Assembly (NCBI GenBank): GCA_017463255.1
Contig: JAFTPP010000011.1
Location: 186,001 to 250,000 of the forward strand
Source of the DNA: Lachnospiraceae bacterium
GTDB taxonomy: Bacteria > Bacillota > Clostridia > Lachnospirales > Lachnospiraceae
Length of the DNA stretch: 64,000 bases
Direction of reading: 5' to 3'
How positions within the stretch are numbered: the first letter of the stretch is position 1; each line of letters opens with the position of its first letter. The notes under the pieces were generated by a model that worked only from the letters and a program-made list of their open reading frames with translations, was not told the DNA's origin and searched no databases. Position numbers and translations under genes: made by a program. Below are positions 17,026 through 25,332 of the stretch, piece by piece.

Positions 17026-17970
17026 ATGTATAAAATTGTATTTGTTGGATTGGGAAGTATCGGAAAAAGACATATTAAGAACTTAACTTCCTTACTGAAA
17101 AAAAGACAAATCGAATACAGAATTGATGCGGTAAGAAGCTCTGACAGGGAACTTCCGATGGAAGTAAAAGAGCTTATTACAAAAGAGTATCATGGGATTA
17201 CGGAACTTAAGGATGATTATGATATAGCCTTTATTACAAATCCCACCTCTTTGCATTATCAGGCTTTATGTGAAATACAGGGTAAGGCTAAGCATCTTTT
17301 TGTGGAAAAACCTTTGTTTGCCAATGGGGATGTATCAGGGGAAGACTTTATCAAGCTTAAAGAAGGTTTATCAAAAGGGGTTACTTATATTGCATGTCCT
17401 TTGCGTTATAAGGAATGTATGCAGTATGTAAAGGCTCAGATTGATGAAGGCCTTCAAGTGATTTCAGCCCGGGCCATATCGTCCTCTTATTTACCGGATT
17501 GGCGAAAGGGTGTGGATTATAGAGAGGTTTACAGTGCAAAGAGCGCACTGGGAGGCGGCGTAACCCTTGATTTAATTCATGAATGGGATTATTTAACATA
17601 TTTTTGGGGATTCCCTGAAAAAATGTATCATATAAAGGACAAGGTTTCTGACCTTTCCATTGATGCGGATGACTTATCTGTTTATATAGCAAAATATCAG
17701 GACAAAGTGGTGGAAGTACATCTTGACTATTTTGGCAGAAAGTCAGTAAGAACCTTAGAGCTATATACAGACAAGAACCGGATTGATGTGGATATTATTG
17801 CAAACACAGTGACTGTTTTTGAAAATGGAGCAGAACAAAAGATTACTTTTGAGACCAATGATTTTTATGTAAGCGAAATGGAGTATTTCTTAGACCTTTT
17901 GGAAGGTAAGGAAGAAAACCATAATTCCTTAACGCACGCATTTGAAGTGTTAAAGCTTGTGTTACAGTAG
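17026..17970 (+). CDS. Gfo/Idh/MocA-family NAD(P) oxidoreductase, copy 2
   Basis: The 314-residue protein has VFVGLGSIGKRHIKNL for NAD(P) binding, then ITNPTSLHYQ and the canonical EKP motif in LFVEKPLF, which the preceding paralogue lacks. The second domain contains GGGVTLDLIHEWDYL with a conserved His. It follows copy 1 after nine bases. Family members act on sugars or inositols by NAD(P)-dependent redox at one hydroxyl. In this position it is a candidate for reducing the 4-keto sugar made by the LegB-like enzyme. That idea is inference. Confidence 0.85.
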   Translation: MYKIVFVGLGSIGKRHIKNLTSLLKKRQIEYRIDAVRSSDRELPMEVKELITKEYHGITELKDDYDIAFITNPTSLHYQALCEIQGKAKHLFVEKPLFANGDVSGEDFIKLKEGLSKGVTYIACPLRYKECMQYVKAQIDEGLQVISARAISSSYLPDWRKGVDYREVYSAKSALGGGVTLDLIHEWDYLTYFWGFPEKMYHIKDKVSDLSIDADDLSVYIAKYQDKVVEVHLDYFGRKSVRTLELYTDKNRIDVDIIANTVTVFENGAEQKITFETNDFYVSEMEYFLDLLEGKEENHNSLTHAFEVLKLVLQ

Positions 17971-17990
17971 GTGAGAAAGGAAAGAAGAAT

Positions 17991-18728
17991 ATGAAAGTAT
18001 TATTTACCATATGTGCCAGAGCCGGTTCAAAGGGCGTGAAAGGCAAAAATGTCAGTATGTTTTGTGGAAAGCCTTTGGTATATTATACATGGAAGGCATA
18101 TTGTCTTTTTAAAGAACAGTACGGCAAAAAGTATGCTGATATTGATTTGGCAGTCAATACGGACAGTGAAGAACTGGTGCGTCAGTTAGATGAACTCGGA
18201 GCAGAATATATCTATATTCCAAGGGAAGAGAATCTTGCCGGTGATGTGGTATCCAAGATGGATGTCATCAAGGATACTTTGAAAAAAACGGAAGAAAAGA
18301 ATGGTAAGGTCTATGATACGGTTATGGACTTGGACCTGACTTCTCCTTTTAGAACCGTAAAAGATGTGGAAGGGGTCTTAAATGCATTATTAGAAAGTGC
18401 TGATGCAGATATTTCCTTCAGTGTTACGGATTCCAGACGTTCTCCGTATTTTAACATGGTATGTAAAAAAGAAGACGGCTTTTACCATGTGGTAACACCA
18501 TCGGGCTTTGTATCAAGACAACAGGTTCCGGTATGTTACGATATGAATGCTTCTATCTATGCATATCGCAGGGAGTATTTATTAAATGGTACTGCAAGAG
18601 ATAGAAAGAGTGCGGTATGGATTATGAGAGATACGGCAGTGCTTGATATTGACAGCGAGTCGGATAAAGAATTAATGGAGTACTTAGCTCCCTATTTCTT
18701 TAAGAAATATAGTGATTATGTTCAGTAA
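17991..18728 (+). CDS. ptmB: CMP-nonulosonate cytidylyltransferase (NeuA/PtmB/LegF-like)
   Basis: This enzyme activates the nonulosonic acid with CTP, giving the CMP-sugar donor. The 245-residue protein has the N-terminal signature ICARAGSKGVKGKN, VNTDSEELV, LDLTSPFRTVKDVE and a C-terminal DIDSESDKELMEY with the metal-binding acidic residues. The length and the SPYFNMV block are closest to PtmB-type enzymes of legionaminic acid clusters. AAAGGAAA at 17977-17984 precedes the ATG at 17991. Confidence 0.9.
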   Translation: MKVLFTICARAGSKGVKGKNVSMFCGKPLVYYTWKAYCLFKEQYGKKYADIDLAVNTDSEELVRQLDELGAEYIYIPREENLAGDVVSKMDVIKDTLKKTEEKNGKVYDTVMDLDLTSPFRTVKDVEGVLNALLESADADISFSVTDSRRSPYFNMVCKKEDGFYHVVTPSGFVSRQQVPVCYDMNASIYAYRREYLLNGTARDRKSAVWIMRDTAVLDIDSESDKELMEYLAPYFFKKYSDYVQ

Positions 18729-18743
18729 GAATGGAGTAAAACT

Positions 18744-19724
18744 ATGAAAAAAGTATTGGTAACCGGAGCTGACGGATTTATCGGAAGTCATCTTACGGAA
18801 ACTTTGGTAAAAGAAGGATACGACGTAAAGGCGTTTACTTATTATAATTCTTTTAATAACTGGGGATGGCTTGATACCCTTCCTAAGGATGTATTAAGTC
18901 AGATTGAGATTTTTAGCGGTGATATCCGTGACCCTAACGGAGTACGTACCGCAATGAAGGGACAGGAACTGGTATTCCATCTTGCAGCATTAATTGCCAT
19001 TCCTTTTAGCTATCATTCACCGGATTCTTATGTGGATACTAACATTAAAGGAACATTGAATGTTTTGCAGGCAGCAAGGGATTTGGATACCCAAAGACTT
19101 CTTGTTACTTCTACTTCAGAGGTGTACGGAACGGCACAGTATGTACCCATTGATGAAAAACATCCCTATCAGGGACAGTCACCTTATTCGGCAACGAAAA
19201 TCGGTGCAGACAGACTGGCAGAGAGCTTCTATCGAAGCTTTGAACTTCCTGTAACCATTGTAAGACCATTTAATACCTATGGTCCGAGACAATCGGCAAG
19301 AGCGGTTATTCCTACTATTATTACCCAGCTTCTTGCAGGTGCAAAGGAGATTAAGCTCGGTTCATTAACACCTACAAGAGACTTTAACTATGTAAAAGAT
19401 ACCGTTGCAGGATTTATAGCTCTTTCAAAAGCAAAAGAAGCCATCGGACAGGAAATCAATATTGCTACCATGCAGGAGATTTCCATCGGAGAACTGGCAC
19501 AGACCATTATCGACCAGATTAATCCTGATGCAAAGATTCTGTGCGATGAAGAGAGACTTCGCCCTGTAAACAGTGAAGTCAACAGACTGCTTGGAGATAA
19601 TACCAAGATTAAGTCTATGACAGACTGGGCACCGAAGTATACCTTAAAAGAAGGTATTGCCGAGACAATTGAGTGGATGAAAGAGAATCTTAATTCATAC
19701 AAAACAGATATTTACAATATTTAA
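18744..19724 (+). CDS. legB: NDP-GlcNAc 4,6-dehydratase (LegB-like)
   Basis: This extended SDR should form the 4-keto-6-deoxy-HexNAc intermediate of the legionaminic route. The 326-residue protein has TGADGFIGSHL, FHLAALIAIPFSYHSP, the catalytic STSEVYGTA, YSATKIGADRL with Tyr-x3-Lys, and RPFNTYGPRQSARAVIPT. The YYNSFNNWGWLD segment is typical of LegB rather than RmlB. In known clusters an aminotransferase (LegC) normally follows; here a glycosyltransferase does, and no DegT/DnrJ-type gene was found anywhere in the window. Confidence 0.88.
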   Translation: MKKVLVTGADGFIGSHLTETLVKEGYDVKAFTYYNSFNNWGWLDTLPKDVLSQIEIFSGDIRDPNGVRTAMKGQELVFHLAALIAIPFSYHSPDSYVDTNIKGTLNVLQAARDLDTQRLLVTSTSEVYGTAQYVPIDEKHPYQGQSPYSATKIGADRLAESFYRSFELPVTIVRPFNTYGPRQSARAVIPTIITQLLAGAKEIKLGSLTPTRDFNYVKDTVAGFIALSKAKEAIGQEINIATMQEISIGELAQTIIDQINPDAKILCDEERLRPVNSEVNRLLGDNTKIKSMTDWAPKYTLKEGIAETIEWMKENLNSYKTDIYNI

Positions 19725-19784
19725 ATAAATGCCAGACCCGGAAGCGTTTATATATACGTTAGACGGGGCGCATGGAGACAAAAC

Positions 19785-21749
19785 ATGGAACAAGAAAACT
19801 TAGAATATTATAAAGCGGCTTATGAAGCGGAAAAAAGAAGACGTGTGGAGTTAACAGCAAAGCTTTCTGAAGCAAATATGCAGATTGAAGATTTGGAAAT
19901 GAAGCTTAACCGTATTAAAAACAATCCCTTCTGGAAAATATCCAAGCCCTTTAGAAGTGTGATGCACGCAATTATCCGTACTAAGGACAGACTTAAAAGA
20001 CTTGGTTCTTTGCGTGGACTTCGTATCAAATTAAAACAGAAAAAAGCGGAAAAGAAGGCCCGCTATCTTCATGGATTAGCAAGCTTTCCGGATGCCGCAA
20101 GAAGACAATCAGAAGAGAATACCAAGTTTTCTAAAGAGATTACCATCAGTATTTTAGTGCCTCTTTTTAATACACCGAAGAAGTTTTTGATAGAGATGAT
20201 TGATTCGGTGGTTAATCAGACTTACGGTGGTTGGGAATTGTGTCTTGCGGACGGCTCTGATGCAGAACATGCTTATGTAGGAGAAATATGTAAAGAGTAT
20301 GTAAGTAAGGATGCAAGAATCAAATACGAGAAACTGGAAAAGAACGAGGGAATCTCAGGAAATACCAATGCCTGTTACAAAATGGCAACCGGAAATTATA
20401 TCGGATTATTTGACCATGATGACTTGCTTCATCCAAGTGCTTTGTATGAATATATGAAAGTAATTTGCGATGAGGATGCAGATTATATTTATTGCGACGA
20501 ATTAACCTTTGAAGGTAAGAATGTGGATAATATGGTAACACTCCACTTTAAACCTGATTTCGCACCGGATAATCTTCGTGCCAATAACTATATCTGCCAC
20601 TTTAGCGTTTTCTCAAGAGAACTGTTAGAGGGAACAGAATTATTCAGAAGTCAGTATAACGGAAGTCAGGATCACGATATGATTTTACGTCTGACCTCAA
20701 ATGCAAAGCACATTGTGCATGTACCTAAGATTTTGTATTACTGGCGTTCCCATAAGGCAAGTGTGGCAAGCGGTATTGAAGCAAAACCCTATGCCATTCA
20801 GGCAGCCAAAGGGGCAGTCTCCGCGCACCTTGAAAAAGCGGGATTTGAAGATTTTACAGTGGAAAGTACCCGTGCATATGCAACTATTTTCAGGGTACGC
20901 TATGCATTAAAAGGGACACCAAAGATTTCCATTATTATTCCGAATAAGGATCATGAAGATGATTTGAGACGTTGTATTGAATCTATTATTACAGTGTCTA
21001 CTTACGAAGAGTATGAAATTATCGTGGTGGAGAATAACAGTACAGAAGACAGCATTTTCAGATACTATAAAGAGTTGGAACGCGAACCTAAGGTAAAAGT
21101 GGTAACCTATGAAGGCGATTTTAATTATTCAGCCATCAATAACCTGGGGGCTTCTTATGCAACCGGTGAATACCTGCTTCTTTTAAATAATGATACCCAG
21201 GTAATTACGCCCAACTGGTTAGAAGAAATGTTAATGTACGCACAACGTGAGGATGTGGCCTGCGTTGGAGCTAAGCTTTATTACGAGGATAACACAATAC
21301 AGCATGCCGGTGTCATTATCGGTATGGGAGCTCACAGAAGTGCAGGACATGGTCACTACCGTGTAAGTAAAGAAAATCTTGGCTACATGGGAAGATTATG
21401 TTATGCTCAGAATGTCTCAGCGGTGACAGGTGCGTGTCTCATGGTACGCAAGGAAATTTACGACAGATTAAAGGGACTTGATGAAGAATTCAAGGTAGCT
21501 TTAAATGATGTGGACTTCTGCCTTAGAGCCAGAGAACTGGGTTACCTTAATGTATTTACACCCTTTGCAGAGCTTTATCATTATGAATCTAAATCAAGGG
21601 GAATGGATGAAGCACCTGCCAAGGCAGAACGTTATCAGAAAGAATGTGATACGTTTAAAGAACGCTATAAAGCGTTAATTGAAAAAGGAGATCCTTATTT
21701 TAACCCAAATTTCTCTTTAGATAGCAGCAGTTTTGAGTTAAAATATTAA
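19785..21749 (+). CDS. Two-domain GT2 glycosyltransferase with N-terminal coiled coil
   Basis: The 654-residue protein begins with a charged coiled-coil segment (about 1-50). First GT2 domain, about 115-350: ISILVPLFNTPKKF, DSVVNQTYGGWEL and the DxD-like LFDHDDLLHP. Second GT2 domain, about 375-630: ISIIIPNKDHEDD, LLLLNNDTQVIT, YAQNVSAVTGACLMVRKE and LNDVDFCLRARELGY. Both nucleotide-sugar sites look intact, so it may add two sugars, as in bifunctional rhamnosyl- or galactosyltransferases. GGAGA at 19774-19778 precedes the ATG. A half-deleted relative lies at 35392. Confidence 0.88.
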   Translation: MEQENLEYYKAAYEAEKRRRVELTAKLSEANMQIEDLEMKLNRIKNNPFWKISKPFRSVMHAIIRTKDRLKRLGSLRGLRIKLKQKKAEKKARYLHGLASFPDAARRQSEENTKFSKEITISILVPLFNTPKKFLIEMIDSVVNQTYGGWELCLADGSDAEHAYVGEICKEYVSKDARIKYEKLEKNEGISGNTNACYKMATGNYIGLFDHDDLLHPSALYEYMKVICDEDADYIYCDELTFEGKNVDNMVTLHFKPDFAPDNLRANNYICHFSVFSRELLEGTELFRSQYNGSQDHDMILRLTSNAKHIVHVPKILYYWRSHKASVASGIEAKPYAIQAAKGAVSAHLEKAGFEDFTVESTRAYATIFRVRYALKGTPKISIIIPNKDHEDDLRRCIESIITVSTYEEYEIIVVENNSTEDSIFRYYKELEREPKVKVVTYEGDFNYSAINNLGASYATGEYLLLLNNDTQVITPNWLEEMLMYAQREDVACVGAKLYYEDNTIQHAGVIIGMGAHRSAGHGHYRVSKENLGYMGRLCYAQNVSAVTGACLMVRKEIYDRLKGLDEEFKVALNDVDFCLRARELGYLNVFTPFAELYHYESKSRGMDEAPAKAERYQKECDTFKERYKALIEKGDPYFNPNFSLDSSSFELKY

Positions 21750-21780
21750 TTGGTCTTATAAATGAATGGAGGAAAACACA

Positions 21781-23502
21781 ATGAGCTATATGGATCAGTA
21801 CAATTTTTGGAGAACTAATCCGTACTTCGATGAGGCTACAAGAGCTGAACTCGAATCAATCAAAGATAATGAAAAGGAAATTGAAGATCGTTTTTACCGT
21901 GACCTTGCATTTGGTACCGGTGGATTACGTGGTGTAATCGGAGCGGGAACAAACCGCATGAATCTTTACACAGTAAGAAAAGCAACACAGGGACTTGCTA
22001 ATTACATTATTAAGAATAACGGACAGGATAAGGGAATCGCAGTTGCATATGATTCACGTTTCATGTCTCCTGAATTTGCTGATGAAACAGCACTTTGCAT
22101 GGCAGCAAACGGAATTAAAGCATATGTTTTTGATGCATTAAGACCAACCCCTGAATTGTCTTTTGCCTTAAGAAAATTAGGATGTATCTCAGGTGTAGTT
22201 ATTACAGCGAGCCATAATCCGCCTGAATATAACGGATACAAGGTATATTGGGAAGACGGCGCACAGATTACAGCTCCAAGAGATGCTGAAATTATTGCAG
22301 AAGTAAACAATGTAACAGATTATAATACTGTAAAGACCATGGCAAAAGAAGATGCTATGAAAGCAGGTCTTTACAATGTAATCGGAGCAGAAATTGATGA
22401 TGCATACATGGTAGAATTAAAGAAACAGATTATTCATCCCGAAATCATCAAAGAAGTAGCGGAAGATATTAAAATCGTATATACACCATTACACGGAACA
22501 GGTAACATCCCGGTTCGCCGTGTATTAAAAGAACTTGGATTTAAGAATGTATATGTAGTACCTGAACAGGAGCTTCCTGATTCAAAATTCTCTACAGTAG
22601 ATTATCCAAATCCTGAAGATCCAAAGGCATTTACCCTTGCATTAAAGCTTGCAAAAGAAGTTGGAGCAGATATTGTACTTGCAACTGACCCTGATGCAGA
22701 CCGTCTTGGTATTTATGCTCTTGATACAAAATCAGGCGAGTATATTCCTTTTACAGGAAATATGTCAGGTATGTTAATTGCAGATTATATTATGCGCGAA
22801 CGTGTTGCAACAAACACAATGCCTGAAAATCCTGCTCTTGTTAAGACAATTGTTACAACCAACATGGCAGATGCTTTAACAGCAAAATATGGTGTTAAGT
22901 TAATCGAAGTATTAACAGGATTTAAATATATCGGTGAGCAGATTAAATTCTTTGAACAGACCGGTTCTAACAACTATGTATTCGGTTTGGAAGAAAGCTA
23001 TGGCTGTCTTGCAGGAACACACGCAAGAGATAAGGATGCCTGCGTTGCGGTTATGTGCTTATGCGAGGTTGCTGCATGGTGCAAGAAGAACGGAATTACT
23101 GTTTGGGATCAGATGGTGAAGATGTATGAAGAATACGGATTCTACAAAGAAGACCTTTACACAATTACATTAAAAGGTATTGACGGTTCAAAACAGATTG
23201 CAGCTATCATGGATAAATTAAGAAGCAATCCTCCAAAGGAATTTGGTGATTTACAGGTGCTTAAGATGCGTGATTATGAAAATGATACCATTCTTGACCT
23301 TGCAACAGGAGCAGTTACACCTACAGGACTTCCAAAATCAAATGTACTTTATTTTGATTTGACCAATGACTCATGGTGCTGTGCAAGACCTTCCGGAACA
23401 GAGCCTAAGATTAAATTCTACATGGGTGTTAAGGGTAACAACTTAGAAGATGCTAAGAAAAAAGTAGACGCGTTAACAGAACAGTTAAAGAGTCAGATTT
23501 AA
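21781..23502 (+). CDS. pgcA: Phospho-sugar mutase (phosphoglucomutase/phosphomannomutase family)
   Basis: The 573-residue protein belongs to the alpha-D-phosphohexomutases. It shows GTGGLRGVIGAGTNRMN, the active-site phosphoserine loop TASHNPPEYNGYK, the metal loop DPDADRLG, the sugar loop GLEESYGCL and the phosphate-binding loop RPSGTEPKIKFY. It interconverts hexose-6- and hexose-1-phosphates, supplying glucose-1-phosphate for RmlA or an amino sugar phosphate for the PtmE-like enzyme. GGAGG at 21768-21772 fits the ATG at 21781 better than the ATG at 21766. The symbol is by family and tentative. Confidence 0.88.
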   Translation: MSYMDQYNFWRTNPYFDEATRAELESIKDNEKEIEDRFYRDLAFGTGGLRGVIGAGTNRMNLYTVRKATQGLANYIIKNNGQDKGIAVAYDSRFMSPEFADETALCMAANGIKAYVFDALRPTPELSFALRKLGCISGVVITASHNPPEYNGYKVYWEDGAQITAPRDAEIIAEVNNVTDYNTVKTMAKEDAMKAGLYNVIGAEIDDAYMVELKKQIIHPEIIKEVAEDIKIVYTPLHGTGNIPVRRVLKELGFKNVYVVPEQELPDSKFSTVDYPNPEDPKAFTLALKLAKEVGADIVLATDPDADRLGIYALDTKSGEYIPFTGNMSGMLIADYIMRERVATNTMPENPALVKTIVTTNMADALTAKYGVKLIEVLTGFKYIGEQIKFFEQTGSNNYVFGLEESYGCLAGTHARDKDACVAVMCLCEVAAWCKKNGITVWDQMVKMYEEYGFYKEDLYTITLKGIDGSKQIAAIMDKLRSNPPKEFGDLQVLKMRDYENDTILDLATGAVTPTGLPKSNVLYFDLTNDSWCCARPSGTEPKIKFYMGVKGNNLEDAKKKVDALTEQLKSQI

Positions 23503-23522
23503 TAAATATAATGATCAGCCGG

Positions 23523-23545
23523 GCCAAATTGCTTTGCAACTTGGC
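23523..23545 (+). promoter_or_regulatory. Hairpin after the phospho-sugar mutase gene
   Basis: A 10-bp stem with one A-C mismatch (23523-23532 with 23536-23545) closes a 3-base loop. What follows is not a T run, so full termination is doubtful; partial attenuation or mRNA processing is possible. It lies in the 84-base gap before the GtrA-like gene. Confidence 0.4.
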
Positions 23546-23586
23546 TTGGCTTAAGTTATATAGTCCCCTTAAGGAATGAAGAGCAT

Positions 23587-24012
23587 ATGAAAAAATTAAT
23601 GGAACAAATCATTAAATTCGGGCTTGTGGGAGGCTTAAGCTTCTGCATCGATTATGGACTTTATACAGTATTATTGTTTATGAATGTCCATTATATGATA
23701 GCGGCCCTTATAGGTTTCCTGGTTTCCGTAGTTGTGAATTACCTGTTAAGCATGAAATTTGTGTTTGAACGAAGGCAAGATATAGGAAGAAAAAGGGAAT
23801 TTACCGTATTTTTGGTTTTAAGCGTGTTTGGACTTATTTTGAATGAGGTCTTAATATGGACATGCTATGATGTGATTTATTTGAATACAGAGTCCCTTAT
23901 TACGATGATGAGTGATAAGACGGCACAGCTAATCGGAAAGCTGATTGCGACTTTTATTGTGATGATTTTCAATTTTGTAACACGTAAGATTTTCCTGGAG
24001 AAAAAGGGGTAA
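23587..24012 (+). CDS. GtrA-family membrane protein
   Basis: The 141-residue protein has four predicted transmembrane helices and the GtrA pattern IIKFGLVGGLSFCIDYGLY near the start and VVVNYLLSMKFVF in the middle. GtrA-like proteins are thought to flip polyprenyl-phosphate sugars for extracytoplasmic glycosylation, usually with a GtrB glucosyltransferase and a membrane glycosyltransferase. No GtrB-like gene is adjacent, but two polytopic proteins in this cluster (25320 and 29792) could use such a donor. The start at 23587 is preceded by only a weak GAAGAG. Confidence 0.82.
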   Translation: MKKLMEQIIKFGLVGGLSFCIDYGLYTVLLFMNVHYMIAALIGFLVSVVVNYLLSMKFVFERRQDIGRKREFTVFLVLSVFGLILNEVLIWTCYDVIYLNTESLITMMSDKTAQLIGKLIATFIVMIFNFVTRKIFLEKKG

Positions 24013-24015
24013 GTT

Positions 24016-25332
24016 ATGTCACTGTATGAGAAATTGGTTAATGGAGAAGAAAAGTTATCCTTGGTAGGTCTTGGCTATGTGGGAATGCCTATTGCAGTTG
24101 CATTTTCTAAGAAGGTTAAGGTCGTTGGATTTGACTTAAATGAGAAAAAGATTGGTTTGTATAAGCAGGGAATTGATCCTACCAAAGAGGTTGGAAATGA
24201 AGCAATTAAAGCTTGTACAGTTGATTTTACCTGTGATGAGGCAAGGCTTAGAGAAGCGAAATTCCATATTGTGGCAGTTCCTACGCCGGTAAATCCTGAT
24301 CATACACCGGATTTAAGCCCTGTAGAAGGAGCAAGTACTATTTTGGGAAGAAATCTTGTAAAAGGCTCCATTGTGGTGTTTGAATCTACCGTATATCCCG
24401 GCGTAACGGAAGAAGTATGTGTTCCGATTTTAGAAAGAGAATCGGGATTAAAATGCGGCGTAGACTTTAAAGTGGGTTATTCACCGGAAAGAATCAATCC
24501 GGGGGATAAGGTGCACCGCCTTGAAACAATTGTAAAAATTGTTTCCGGTATGGATGAAGAGACTTTGGATACCGTTGCTAAGGTTTACGAGCTTGTGGTG
24601 GATGCAGGAGTTCACCGTGCAGAATCTATTAAAGTGGCAGAAGCCGCCAAGGTAATTGAAAACAGCCAGAGAGACATTAATATTGCATTTATGAATGAGC
24701 TCTCGATTATTTTTAATAAAATGGGTATTGATACAAAGGCAGTATTAGAGGCAGCAGGTACTAAGTGGAATTTCTTAAAATTCTTCCCGGGACTTGTAGG
24801 CGGTCATTGCATTGGAGTAGACCCGTATTACTTAACATATAAGGCAGAGCAGATTGGATATCATTCCCAGATTATTCTGTCAGGACGAAGAATCAATGAT
24901 GATATGGGAAGATATGTTGCAGAAAGCCTTGTTAAGAATCTGATTAAAGCAGGAAATTCCGTGGCAGATGCAAGAGTGGGTATTTTAGGATTTACCTTTA
25001 AGGAAAACTGTCCTGACACCAGAAATACCAAGATTATTGACATTGTAAATGAGCTTCGTGAATACGGAATTGAACCGGTGATTTCCGACCCTACAGCAGA
25101 CAGGGACGAAGCAAAGCATGAATATGATATTGAGTTTGTAGATATGAGTGAGATGAAAGATATGGATGCCGTTGTACTTGCTGTGGCACATGACGAATTT
25201 TCATCCCTTACAGAGCCGGATATTGGGGCTATGTTTAATCCTGCAAATGATAAAAAAGTATTCCTTGATATTAAGGGAATGAAAAGCAGAAAAGAGTTTG
25301 AAGAAAAGGGATATCTGTATTGGAGACTGTAA
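24016..25332 (+). CDS. UDP-N-acetylhexosamine dehydrogenase (TviB/WbpA/WbpO-like)
   Basis: This NAD-dependent enzyme oxidises C6 of a UDP-sugar to a uronic acid. The 438-residue protein has the N-terminal Rossmann motif VGLGYVGMPIAVAFSKK, VPTPV near residue 90, FESTVYPGVTEE, GYSPERINPGD, the catalytic Cys block GLVGGHCIGVDPYYL and the C-terminal GFTFKENCPDTRNTK. GYSPERINPGD and the length place it with the UDP-GlcNAc/GalNAc dehydrogenases rather than UDP-glucose dehydrogenases. A uronate-type 4-epimerase (33291) and an AsnB-type amidase (27862) in the same cluster could act on its product. Confidence 0.88.
   Translation: MSLYEKLVNGEEKLSLVGLGYVGMPIAVAFSKKVKVVGFDLNEKKIGLYKQGIDPTKEVGNEAIKACTVDFTCDEARLREAKFHIVAVPTPVNPDHTPDLSPVEGASTILGRNLVKGSIVVFESTVYPGVTEEVCVPILERESGLKCGVDFKVGYSPERINPGDKVHRLETIVKIVSGMDEETLDTVAKVYELVVDAGVHRAESIKVAEAAKVIENSQRDINIAFMNELSIIFNKMGIDTKAVLEAAGTKWNFLKFFPGLVGGHCIGVDPYYLTYKAEQIGYHSQIILSGRRINDDMGRYVAESLVKNLIKAGNSVADARVGILGFTFKENCPDTRNTKIIDIVNELREYGIEPVISDPTADRDEAKHEYDIEFVDMSEMKDMDAVVLAVAHDEFSSLTEPDIGAMFNPANDKKVFLDIKGMKSRKEFEEKGYLYWRL

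Noticed and set aside
19725-19784. Near-palindrome CGTTTATATATACG before the two-domain glycosyltransferase as a regulatory site
   Set aside because: The symmetry is imperfect and mostly simple TA repeats, with no promoter elements around it.
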